DNA of 16,133 nucleotides, taken from the NCBI GenBank assembly GCA_001970855.1, contig LSSN01000959.1:1-16133 (forward strand). The letters are read 5' to 3'. Positions 1 through 9,534 of the stretch are shown one piece after another; the first letter of the stretch is position 1; every line of letters begins with the position of its first letter. A program made the position numbers and the translations under genes. The stretch is from Smittium culicis (taxonomy: Eukaryota; Kickxellomycota; Harpellomycetes; Harpellales; Legeriomycetaceae). The notes under the pieces are model-generated. The model searched no databases. It was not told the origin of the DNA and saw only the letters and a list, made by a program, of their open reading frames with translations.

Positions 1-344
1 TTTGAAGATTTGGTTTGGTTTCCATATCCTTCGTCGTTTGATGATTTGGTTTGGCTTCCATAACCTTGGCTGTTTGAAGATTTGGTTTGGTTTCCGTATG
101 ACTGTTGGGATTGGTTTCCATATCCTTCATCGTTTGATGATCTGGTTTGGCTTCCATAACCTTGACTGTTGTTTGAAGCGTTGCCTTGATTTCCGTAGCC
201 TTGGTTGTTTGAGGCGTTACTTTGGTTTCCGTATGATTGTTGGGATTGGTTTCCGGATCTTTGATTTGAGTTGTTATTACCAGAATTGTTTCTGCGTTCA
301 TCCTCTTCAGGGAGGTTGTTTTTCATTTTATCGAAGCCGTACAT
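1..344 (-). CDS. Repeat-rich Tyr/Gly/Asn/Gln/Ser protein, Ddr48-like; C-terminal part outside window
   Basis: An open minus-strand frame of 114 codons without a stop runs off the left edge. I start it at the ATG at 344-342 because an A-run directly precedes it, a favourable fungal start context; a second in-frame ATG lies at 326-324. The protein begins MYGFDKMKNNLPEEDERRNN, then becomes low-complexity: repeated GYGNQ, GYGSQ and SYGNQ blocks separated by TKSSN, SNDE and SNNSQ spacers. No membrane segment or signal peptide is visible. The short charged head with FDK near the start, followed by YG-repeats rich in N, Q and S, resembles fungal Ddr48-type stress proteins, which are small, hydrophilic and presumed disordered. 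That family link is inference from composition and layout, not a domain match. The gene has higher GC than the DNA behind it and is intact where visible, so it is probably the only live gene here. Alternative: an unrelated prion-like low-complexity protein. Confidence 0.75.
   Translation of the reverse strand, partial: MYGFDKMKNNLPEEDERRNNSGNNNSNQRSGNQSQQSYGNQSNASNNQGYGNQGNASNNSQGYGSQTRSSNDEGYGNQSQQSYGNQTKSSNSQGYGSQTKSSNDEGYGNQTKSS
14..256 (-). repeat. Imperfect tandem repeats inside the YG-repeat gene, one 96-bp period
   Basis: Bases 17-68 recur at 113-164 with only a few substitutions, a 96-base (32-codon) offset that keeps the reading frame. The repeated protein block is GYGSQTxSSNDEGYGNQ. 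Shorter GYGNQ/SYGNQ units continue to about 256 with looser spacing. In-frame duplication is how such repeat proteins usually change length. Confidence 0.8.
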
Positions 345-540
345 TTTTTTTCTTAAAGAGAGAGGTGGGTGAGGTGTTTAGATAAAGTGAGTGATACGAG
401 ATTGGTACAAGTGCTATAGGAGATAAGTACAGATATATTTTTTCTTTTGAAACCAAAAGTGTTGATTATGAGAGTAATGGAGGATTTATGGATAGGTTGG
501 GGGGGTATTTATACAAAAACTAGTTTTTAGATATTCTTGA
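345..540 (-). promoter_or_regulatory. Putative promoter and CT-rich leader of the YG-repeat gene
   Basis: Read on the minus strand, the bases just before the ATG are pyrimidine-rich (CACCTCACCCACCTCTCTCT at about 376-357), then a short A-run. Further upstream TATAAATA lies at 513-506, about 160 bases before the ATG, directly followed by a C7 run at 505-499. CT-rich leaders and a TATA box at this range are common in highly expressed fungal genes. The C-run is not the stress element CCCCT. The role is inferred from position and base pattern only. Confidence 0.5.
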
Positions 541-2040
541 TCAAAAGTTTATGTTTAATTAATTGTGCGAGATATTTGACAGCTACGAAAAAATATATTC
601 ATGCCAGATTTCAATCGGATTGCGGCAATTTTTACAAGCCAACTAGATTCCGCCAGATTATTCCATTTAAAACTTTAGTTTATTATTTTCTATTTGATTT
701 TCATTTTTAATATCAACCAAAGCTGATTTTTTTGCTTAACGGTTGGGCTAACTCGTGGCCTGGGCAAATAAAAATAAGGGATTCAAAATAGACTTTATAT
801 TATGGCGAGCATTTTTTCCTACATTTATGGGCTTTATAGCCTCTTTATCTATGCACATTTCAAAAAATATTTGTGCAATATAAACTTTCCTTTTTTTTGT
901 CGTAGATGCAAAATAGGCCCATAGTATGATTTTCCGACTTATTAGAGTTTGATTAATTTATAATTCCGCATGAAATCATGGCATTCTACCATTTGATGGA
1001 TTCAGGCGAGCTCTTTTTGATTTTGTATTGAAATTTGTCATTCATGCGAATATTATGTGTAAATTGATTTCCTGGACGCCAATTATTCGTTCTGTGTTTA
1101 TGAGTATCAGCCACAATAATCAGCTGTGCTTACAAATTTTTGGGGCTGGAAAATTCAGTATTTCACATAATAAATCTAATATTGCGTAAATGATTATAAA
1201 AGCTATGCTATTAGCATTTTATGCAGAAGTAAAGAATCAAGAAAACTGCGGCTAATTTGCTATGTACTAGAATCGTTTAGGCTCTTTCCATACTTGATCT
1301 GAAATTATCTAATGGGACTAAAGTTCGGTTCTAGTCTTTAAAAATCAACTTGGCTTCCTACGAGCCTAGAGATTGTTTCCTGGTCTTCTTAACTTTATTT
1401 ATTAAGCAACTAATATCCCAACAAACCGGCCAACTCTTAATATCATAAATTTTACACGCTTTGGTTATGGGATTAGCCAATAGTGAATTTAATCCTGGCC
1501 GCATGTTGAATCGTTCTTTTTCTTCAACTGTTGGACTGAGACTTTTGTTCGATATATACAATTTATGGATTCCACAATCAACCCAATGATCATTCTTTGC
1601 CCTTCCTGATTAATTCTGCAACATCTTGCCTTATGTCCATCTAAAAAAATCTCTGGCTAATTCAATTTCTTAATATGGGCAAATGCATCCCTTTTATCAA
1701 GGCATATTTCACCTCTACTTAATGGCTGCTTTTGTATTGTTAGCGGACCTAAATTAAATAAAATAAAATAAGCCCTATCAGATTTTTATTAGACTTAAAA
1801 ACCCCCTCATCTATGGGCCAATATCTGTAATTTATCTAGCGCTTTTTTTAGTATAAAAATGTGTTGATCATCGATTCGTCCGCCAGGAAAATACAGCATA
1901 AGCACTACTCTGATTCGCCTTTTTTTCCTACTAAATTTCACAACCCCTATCTTTTTTTATTATTCGCTTTGTTCTTCGAAGTTTATATAAAAAATACCTT
2001 TATTAATTCCTCACTTGTCATTTTTTTACTATTCTAAAAC
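541..2040. other. Intermediate-GC island with broken open stretches; possible decayed gene of unknown family
   Basis: Hand counts give 24/60 G+C at 961-1020 and 21/60 at 1501-1560, against 8/60 at 3121-3180. On the plus strand a frame starting MPDFNRIAAIFTSQLDSARL at 601 is open to about 675; a second, open from about 974 to 1190, includes FRRALFDFVLKFVIHA; a third runs across 1240-1760 with several stops and includes LANSEFNPGRMLNRSF. On the minus strand there are equally long stretches: 955-750 (includes MCIDKEAIKPINVGKNARHN) and 1561-1358 (67 codons, starting MYISNKSLSPTVEEKERFNM). At this base composition one or two open runs of about 70 codons are expected by chance, so neither strand wins. 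I recognise no domain. It may be a dead gene or element, or simply older intergenic DNA next to the promoter. Confidence 0.3.
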
Positions 2041-5000
2041 CCTGAAACCAAATATGTGAATTTGTCTTTATTCGAATTTTTTTTAGCTATTACGTCGATT
2101 TACTTGCATACTTGATTCAGTTAAAAACAATTTCTAGAGAAATGGTGGAGTACTTGCTCATTAAAATTTATCTGTAATTTTTTTTTATAGTATATTAGAA
2201 ATGAGTTGTACAATAATTTTTTTAAGGAGAAAAAATACTCTAATACTCTATTGAATAAAGTATGGTTCAAATTTGAGTACAAATTGTATAATGTTTTTAT
2301 ACTTCAATATAAATGCAGAGCGATAATTATCGTATTTAGCAGCTTAAAAGACCCATTTCCATTATAATTATACATACTTGCACTATTCGTCAAGTACTAG
2401 TTTTACTTTGCATTTTTTCAAACCTTAATCGTTCACAGAAACTAAATCGCCTTTAAAATAACATAATCAGTTAGTAGTGTAAGTTTAAGCTGTGTTTTAT
2501 TAATTATTGTTTTCAAATTAAAAAGTTTACACTATCGTACTCGTCAAGTTATATTTGTATAATATATAATATTTTACAGTCAATATAGCTACCCAAATGA
2601 AAAAAGACATTTTATAGCACAAGTTTATAAAAGTATATGGAACTGATACTAGCCAAAATGTGATCACTTTTTAGCTACCAAATAATAAATTATTTTAATT
2701 ATTCATGGGTTAATAGCTATAATTTATTTTTGAATTAAAGATTTATTTAACGTGACTTTTTGTAAATAAATTCCTAACTATACAAAAATTCTTTTTTACA
2801 CTATTAGAATTTACAAATGGGCTACATAAATCATTTTTTTATGCTACATAATTTAATCGCATTCGACTATTTGTACGTTTTTTTTTCATTGAAGATTTTT
2901 AAAGCCTATTAAATTCTATCAATTCATAAATTATTGATATAAATAATATGCTATTTTTTTTTATCGATTTCAAAATATAACTAACTGCCATAAATATGAT
3001 TTGAAATAACTGTGACAATTATACTTTGAGATTTTTAAATATGCAGCAATGAGAATTATCAGGAATCAGGCATTTAGTCCCATTTATAAATAGATATAAT
3101 CAACAAAAGTTTTATAATATTTTCTCAAAATTATAATACAAACAAAAGAAGAAAAGTAAATACTTTATATTAATATAAATGCAAACATACATAAAAAATG
3201 AAAATTCGCGCATTAAGCTTTAATTATAAATATATTTATTGACTTTTTTATGGTTATATTTCCTGAGTCTAATTTGAAAAAACTCATACGTTATAATTTA
3301 TTTTAAACAGTTAAAAAAATCCAAATAGCCTATAACCATAAATGAGCGATTTATCAAGAATAGGGATTTTAAAAAATTAGATTAATTTATTTAAATTAAA
3401 AAACGGATATAATCAATATTTAGGATGAGGTTTTGTTGTATAGAGTGTCTAAGGTTAGTATAAAAAATTCAAGTTACCTAGTTAGAATTAGTCGAACTAG
3501 GATATAAAATTATATAATAAAGCGTTTGAATTTTAACTTGAAGTATTAATCGTAAAATCGTTGTTCTTATTTCCCCTTATTTATCTTTTTATTTTAATTG
3601 AATACAATCTTTTACTAAACGAAATATCATTCCTATTTCATTTTATTAAGCTAATGACTTGTGTGTGATTTTTTATTGTCATTTTTTTGTCTTGGACAAG
3701 AAATTTTTACTAAAATTATTAAGCTATATATAGTAAATTTAGCTGCTAAATCTTTTTAATTAACTTCATTTACTTTCTTTTATTTTAGAATATAAATGCC
3801 TTTTGGTTTTCAGCAAAATTTGTTTTTTATTAGAAGGGTTATAACTAATACTAAATTATTTCAAAAATTTTTTACACTTTAAAACAAGCCTAAATCTTAA
3901 GTACATAGCTATAATTAGAACTTTATGCTAGCTATATATGTCCATTTACATAAAAAAAAATTTTTCTTTACTTATAAACTGGAATATCAATTTTCAAAAA
4001 ACAGTTTTTTTTTAAAAAGAACCTCTGTTATATGAACTATATATCAAGATGAAAAACAATAAACTATTTTATTTGATACTAAAATGATAATGAATTGAAT
4101 CACAGACGTGGTTGGTATTTTTTTGAGATTTATCAATGTATTTATTAATAATATGATATAATCATTGATAATGAATAGATAGACTCTCTTCTCTTTATAT
4201 TTATAAAGAAGAATATAAAAATATTTATAGATATATTCTTTTTATATTTACTGTTGTAATCATAGGTTTTAATTAATATGAATTAAATTTCACGAATTGA
4301 AATAACACTTTACCACTAATATTCGGTAGAATCTTACAAAAGAATAACTTATTTTCCTAGAAAAAAGCTTTAATTCGTGTAACAATGTCTCATGCATATA
4401 TTCTTAAATTTTAATTAGGCATTCGAAAATAATATCTTAGAACTATAGCCTGTTTTGGAAAAAAAAATTAATTATTTGATTTATTAAGTTAAATTTAAAG
4501 ATGCTAATACTGTAAATATTAATTTTTAAAATTAATTTTCGCTTTAATTAAGATAATAATATTATCGTAATTTATAATATTGAAGTAATGTGTAATTATA
4601 AATTTTAGTGCTGTAATAATTACTAGTTGAATATCATTTTATTCAATTTGTTGGAGTTAATATTGTTACGAATCTATGAATATATTACTAATAATAGCAT
4701 ATGTACGAATATTAAACCTGCATTAAAAGCAAAACAATAAGAATACATATAAGACTATTAAGAAGTATCAATAAATAGTCATTTTATTACTTAGGTATAA
4801 TAATAATACATATGTATTAAAATCCAAAGCGAAATAAAGAATACAGTGTTTAAGTCTTGGTTTATATTATATTTTTATACTACTATATTTTATTCTATTA
4901 ACTATTAGGGTTAATAAAGTTTATTACAGCACAAAGTTGTGATAAAAAAGGTATAAAAGCAGCCTTGATTGCTTTAGTTTAACATCATCTTAAAAACATA

Positions 5001-7280
5001 GTAAAAAGATCATAAAAAATAAATAAAATAAGAAAACACAAAAATCGCTTTTAAATAGGAATTTTTAAAGTAATTAAAGTAATAAGTTAGGTCGCAATTA
5101 CTTGGACCGTAACAATATCAATAATTTAAGTATAAAATAATAAATGTATTCAAACCAACTCGCATATCATTATGTAAAAACATTTTAATGATTATTTTAA
5201 AAAAAAAAAAAGATTACAACTTTATGCTTTTTACATCGTTCTTAAAGGCGGAAGCATATGTTCTTGTTTTCTTGGTTTTTTATTTCGATTTAAAATACAG
5301 TCTTATCTTGCGCTTGTTATTTTAATTAAAATATATGTAATGATATATGATTTATCAAGGAATTAAGGGAGATTCTAATCAATGTTATATTATAGAATTG
5401 TAATATCAACCCTTTCATGTCCAACAATCTATGAAATAATTAATTTTATGATTTGCTTGATTTATAAGCAAATTTATTATTTTCTGCTAATCTTTAACTA
5501 ACCAGCAATTTCAAAGAACTAGAAGTTACAATATTTTAATTAAACACACTTAGCTAAATTTGGTAGAACAAAAATGTCGTAGGGAATTTAGACTACAAAG
5601 AGAGTCTTTCTTAATTCTCAAGATGACGTCAATCGAGATCAAATTCAATATACTTTCACTTTTGTTTTTTTATACAATGGAAGTTCTTTGTAGCTTTTTT
5701 TATAAAAAGAAATTTTGGCGATCTGATCTGATCTTAATTTTTATGTTAGAGCTATTATATAATGAAGGTAGTTATTTAGATACAAGTACAGGAAAAACCT
5801 AATAGAATTCGGTTATTTCCTAATAACCTAAATAAAAAAAATTCCCTATTTGGTATTTTGAAATAAATTAGATATTTAAGAAATAAATCGATCGATTATT
5901 TTTTTTCAAGGTAATTAACCCTTTCAGGGGCCAAATTTTTTATAAAAAAGAGCTTTAAAATTTTCAACATGTGATGACAGCATTCTGATTGAATAATAGA
6001 AACAAAGACCTGAGCATAAAATTCGAGTAGTATTAGACCTTTATACACGTAATTTTATAAATGTAACTTATTGGTACGAGTTTCTTTGAAACAAGAAGTA
6101 AAGCTCATTATTATGTGTTATATTAGTAGGATAAAATGGAAATAGGATGAGTTCAGACTCAGTTCAAAGCCTTTCTAAGCATATATCATTTAGTATAAAT
6201 ATTCTCAAAGTTTCCAAATTTTTTAGGACTATAGGTTTTTTTGGATAAAGAATTTTATATATCACTTTAATAAACCTTTAAAAAATACATAAGCCAGATT
6301 TTTGTCTTTTGTTTTAGTTATAATTAAACCTATTTACAAAATTTTTGGTCTCTAATGAAATCGCTATAAATTTAGATTTTTTGCACGCTGCACCAATGTT
6401 TTGAAAGTAGAAATTTTTTTGCCAACACCTCTTTTTCTTTGAAAAATTTCTTTTTTTCATCAGATAATTTCATTGAATATTTTAGAATATAAATCGCCTA
6501 AATTTTTAAAAAAATATATTCCTATTGGTGTAAAGTATATTTATGCTATTTAAAATTAACCATTTTCTCAAGCTACTGGTTATATAACCAATAGGACTCA
6601 ATGGCACCTAATTATTTATAAAATCTTATTATTATTATTTTTTTCATTTGGTTCTAGAAAATGAATTTTTAAGGCTTATCAGTTATAATTGCTTCATTTT
6701 AACTTACGTTACCGATTAGAAATTCATCTATATATTCTATGTATTTGAAATTTTCAGTATTCACTGGAATTACTTGATTTTTTTATATATCCTTATCAGT
6801 AATAATTAAATTCTTGCTCTGGTTTGATAAAATAATCAAGTTACTTATAGAATTTTTTTTTGACTAGTTATTAGGCTAGTCAATGGATTTAATTTTGGAT
6901 TAAAATGATTTATTTTTAAAGTTGATAAAACTAATTTTAAATATTTTTATATGTAAATAATTTTTTTTGAAATTTATTATCTTAAAAGAATATTTTAAGA
7001 TTAAGATTTTTTTTTTATGTGCTTTAATTTGAAGTGTTTATACAGGTTTGAATCATTGTTATCTGTCAAGATCTGGGTTACAAGAGTGCAAGGCAAGTGA
7101 AGTCAAAATTTATATTTATTATAAAGATATTCATTACTTGTTAGAAAGTATACTAGATACTAGATGTCGAATTCAAAACAGGAAAAATGTAACCGTTTTA
7201 TGCATTTTCCGTTGCTTGGTTTTAGGTCATAAAATTCATAGAAAAACTACAGAATAAACCAAAAAGAAAGCTACAGAAAA
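2041..7280. other. Very AT-rich gene-free stretch
   Basis: Long runs of A and T, TA-rich words and homopolymers such as A13 near 5199-5211 dominate, and no coding region can be supported. Two open frames on the plus strand, 5560-5802 and 7048-7257, both begin with TTG rather than ATG, show no recognisable motif and are treated as chance, although both sit in patches of slightly higher GC. A TATAAAAG word at 4952-4959 has no gene after it. I looked on the minus strand below 7640 for the integrase that should follow the gypsy RNase H and saw no zinc-binding HHCC or DDE pattern. Confidence 0.6.
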
Positions 7281-7286
7281 AAAACT

Positions 7287-7305
7287 GTTTGATTACTAAT
7301 CAAAC
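7287..7305. repeat. Perfect 19-base palindrome
   Basis: GTTTGATTA, a single C, then TAATCAAAC: two 9-base arms with a one-base centre. It lies in AT-rich DNA left of the heat-shock-like array. It could be a dimeric protein-binding site or a remnant of transposon ends; chance cannot be excluded in such DNA. Confidence 0.6.
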
Positions 7306-7454
7306 TTAATTAGCAATCAAAATAAAATCTTTATCAATGTTAAAAATATGAATATGTAAAATTATTACGTAAGAAAAATTAAAATCGATAAGAAATTTCG
7401 GAAATGCTCTAGGACGTTTCCTAACATTCTAGAACATTGCTGCTGAAGATATCT

Positions 7455-7492
7455 GAATATTCCGAAACATTCTATAAAGTTCTAGAAATTTC
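7455..7492. promoter_or_regulatory. Phased heat-shock-element-like array
   Basis: Half sites alternate every five bases: GAA (7455), TTC (7460), AAA (7465), TTC (7470), TAA (7475), TTC (7480), GAA (7485), TTC (7490). Six of eight match the inverted nGAAn/nTTCn code of heat shock factor sites exactly and the other two match two of three bases. The last three form a perfect three-unit site, TTCTAGAAATTTC. A separate TTCTAGAA lies at 7427-7434 in a different phase. No intact gene is adjacent. It lies just beyond the 3' side of the gypsy relic, where a long terminal repeat could have been, so it may be an old LTR promoter; that is inference. Confidence 0.4.
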
Positions 7493-7606
7493 CATTCATG
7501 ATAGTGTCTCTATGATTTTCATTGATAATTTTTTTATCAATTCTGTTATTTCTGTATCTACAGGAACGCTAGATTCGAACTAGTTATAATGTTATTCAAA
7601 AGCTCA

Positions 7607-7626
7607 TTAATTTTATGAAGCTTATT
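7607..7626. repeat. 20-base direct repeat, copy 1
   Basis: TTAATTTTATGAAGCTTATT is found exactly here and at 9140-9159, in the same orientation, one copy just past the gypsy RNase H relic and one in the linker before the reverse transcriptase. Read on the minus strand both copies can encode NKLHKI. It may be an internal duplication or coincidence. Confidence 0.5.
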
Positions 7627-7642
7627 ATATTTTCAGTTTCAC

Positions 7643-8225
7643 TTAAATTTCCCCATGGAAATTTGAAACGTAATCTACTGGGTTTTTACTGGATTTTCTA
7701 TATATTATATCAAAATCATGCGAGGATATTGCAATTTCCAATTTCCCTTTAATGTTGTATTTATGAAAATACTAACAATTGCTTGATGGTCAGTTATTGT
7801 ACTTAATTTTCTCCCGTATAAATAATGATGCAAATTTTGAACGCCCCATACTACCGCTAGTGCCTCTAGGTGTGTAATTGCGTAATTCTTTTCAGCTCCT
7901 AAAAGCGATCTGCTAGTGTATGCCACCATACCGTCCTTTCCTTTTTCGCCTTGACACAATATAGCTCCTAATCCTTTAGTTTACGCATCCGTTATCAGGG
8001 TATAATTCAATTTATTGTCAGGAAATTTTAGTATCGGCGCATTTTTCATTTAATTTTTTAATCTTTCGAACGCTTTATTTTGAGCTTCACCCCAAATAAA
8101 TTTATTTTTTATTTTTGATTAGTCTATTAATGATCTTACTATGCTTACAAATCAATTGATAGACCTCTTATAGTATCATTTTAAGCTTAAAAAACTTTAT
8201 GTTTCTTTTGAGCTTTTAGGAATAG
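7643..8225 (-). pseudogene. Gypsy RNase H and connection region, decayed
   Basis: RNase H would degrade the RNA strand of the RNA-DNA hybrid during reverse transcription. One minus-strand frame starts with PKSSKETxSFLSLK, the usual segment after the RT thumb, then FIWGEAQNKAFERLKN, APILKFPDNKLNYTLITDA, a stop, and TKGLGAILCQGEKG. It continues open from 7959 to 7705 with AYTSRSLLGAEKNYAITHLE and GRKLSTITDHQAI. The acidic residues expected for catalysis are present: D at 7989-7987 (TDA), E at 7866-7864 (HLEAL) and D at 7791-7789 (TDH). Stops lie at 7983-7981 and further upstream. A frameshift near 7720 moves the frame to HDFDIIYRKSSKNPVDYVSN, the normal segment before the integrase spacer, which ends at a stop at 7645-7643. 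The short open piece after it is not recognisable as integrase. Confidence 0.9.
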
Positions 8226-9070
8226 ACATTTTTTTCGACTGTGGAAATTTTCTCAATATCTGTGCTTATACCTGTTTCATATACTAAATGTCCCAAATAC
8301 ATTATTTTATAATACTTTAACTTGCACTTTCAGCTGTGAAACTTGATTTTATGATTTTTAAATAGCTTAAATACTGATTCTAAATTATTTAAATCTTTTT
8401 CAAATCTATTGCTATAAACTGTAATTTTTTCAATAAAGACAACTGCGCACTTCTATAAAAAAGGTTTTAAAATTATTTCCATCTCTCTTTGTAACACTGA
8501 TGGTGCATCTGTAAGCCCAAATGGGAGTACTGTAAACTGGTAGAATCCCATCCCAGGCCCAAGACTAAAGGCTGTTTTCTCCTTCGTTTTCTCGGTCAGC
8601 GGAATTTGCCAAAATCCTGAAACGGCATCCATTGCGCTGTAATATTTGGATCCTCCCAATACTGATAGTAGGTCATCTATGTGTGGAAGCGGGTAGGAGT
8701 TTTTTTTCGTTATTGCATTCAGCTTCTTATAGTCAAAACACAACCTTTTCCCTCCATCTTCTTTTCCAACCACTACCATTGGAAATGGGTACGGGGATAT
8801 GGAGTCCTCAATTATTCCTTGAGCTTTAGTTTTTTTTAGCTGCTCCATTACTTCTTCCTTAAGATTTTCAGCTAGTCTATATGGCTTAACTCTTATAGGT
8901 GAGTGATCTGTAAGGTTGATGTCATACGGGTCTATTTTGCTTTTAGATAGTTCATTTATCTCGTCTGCAAAAATATCAGAGTATGATTTTGTTAGCATAC
9001 TCATTCCATTCCCTTTTTGACTTGATAATCCTGTGTTAACTATGTCTCTGACCTCTCTCAATTTATCGAC
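8226..9070 (-). pseudogene. Gypsy reverse transcriptase, decayed
   Basis: The frame is open from 9061 to 8456 (about 200 codons) but begins at TTG, so the open start is not a real start. Motifs appear in order: LTDHSPIRVKPYRL, AQGIIEDSISPYPFPMVVV, KRLCFDYKKLNAITKKNSYP, LPHIDDLLSVLGGSKYYSAM, DAVSGFWQIPL, KTAFSLGPGMGFYQFTVLPF and GLTDAPSVLQREMEIILKP. A TAG at 8455-8453 then interrupts the frame. Beyond it the same frame continues to the catalytic YxDD box, which here reads FIEK (8437-8426), so both catalytic aspartates of that box are gone. Next come ITVYSNRFEKDLNN, a stop, KCKLKYYKIMYLGHLVYETG and ISTDIEKIS, the normal primer-grip and thumb sequence, before a frameshift near 8225. The conserved aspartate of the SAMDAVSG motif remains. 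Family assignment to Ty3/gypsy is secure; the lineage is not. Confidence 0.95.
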
Positions 9071-9139
9071 TGTTTAGGTGATTTGTTTTTCACTGTGATT
9101 TTCCGTTTTTCGCTTTTGGTTTTTTTTCCTACAGCTATT

Positions 9140-9159
9140 TTAATTTTATGAAGCTTATT
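9140..9159. repeat. 20-base direct repeat, copy 2
   Basis: Exact second copy of the 20 bases at 7607-7626, here in the lysine-rich linker between the protease and reverse transcriptase relics. Confidence 0.5.
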
Positions 9160-9189
9160 GTTTAATTTTTTTAATAAGATTCCTTTATT

Positions 9190-9529
9190 AGACATATTAC
9201 TGTACCTAAACTATAGATCAAATTTAATCCTAATAAAAAAAGCTTTTTATCATAATTATTCAACACATGAATATCAATTTGAGTAGATAACTTATCAAAT
9301 TATAAATTAACTTTACTCCATTTTAAAACTTTAATGTTATATTTTTTTCTGTTTTAACATATTTATAAGTTTCTTGATTTGTTATTAAACCAATTTCATA
9401 CGCTAGTTTTTTTGGTATTATGCTAATTGCAGCACCTAACTCATAGCTGAACTCAACCTCTATTTTGTTTATTTTTACCTTCCCTACTACCGATATTGCT
9501 TCATCAATAGGAACTACGCCGTACGAAAG
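9190..9529 (-). pseudogene. Gypsy aspartic protease (retropepsin), decayed
   Basis: This domain normally cuts the Gag-Pol polyprotein as a dimer. A 68-codon minus-strand stretch between stops (9529-9326) reads LSYGVVPIDEAISVVGKVKI and then VEFSYELGAAISIIPKKLAY. The retropepsin active-site box, normally D-T/S-G-A after a hydrophobic strand and followed by SVIP..LA...GL, is here ELGA: the catalytic aspartate is glutamate and the next residue leucine. The flap and the C-terminal LLG box are recovered after stops and a frameshift as NYDKKLFLLGLNLIYSLGTV at about 9257-9196. A lysine-rich linker (NKLHKIKIAVGKKTKSEKRK) follows up to the reverse transcriptase. The length, and its place between zinc knuckle and RT, fit a Ty3/gypsy protease. 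It cannot be active. Confidence 0.75.
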
Positions 9530-9534
9530 TTAAA

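Noticed and set aside
2..385. 127-residue open frame on the plus strand, rich in FGF repeats
   Set aside because: It mirrors the repeat gene on the minus strand; the minus frame has a good start and a sensible Y/G/N/Q/S protein, and the plus frame only reflects its repeats.
4905..4915. TTAGGGTTA resembling telomere repeat
   Set aside because: Only one and a half units and no array.
4952..4959. TATAAAAG as a core promoter
   Set aside because: No open frame or transcript-like feature follows on either strand; frequent in AT-rich DNA.
5560..5802. 80-residue plus-strand open frame
   Set aside because: It starts at TTG, has no recognisable motif and no promoter or neighbours that support it.
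6860..6883. Inverted repeat TTGACTAG...CTAGTCAA
   Set aside because: An 8-base stem with an 8-base loop is expected many times by chance in 16 kb of this composition.
7048..7257. 69-residue plus-strand open frame
   Set aside because: It starts at TTG and shows no family motif; treated as chance.
8632..8829. 65-residue plus-strand open frame
   Set aside because: It lies wholly opposite the gypsy reverse transcriptase motifs and begins in mid-domain.
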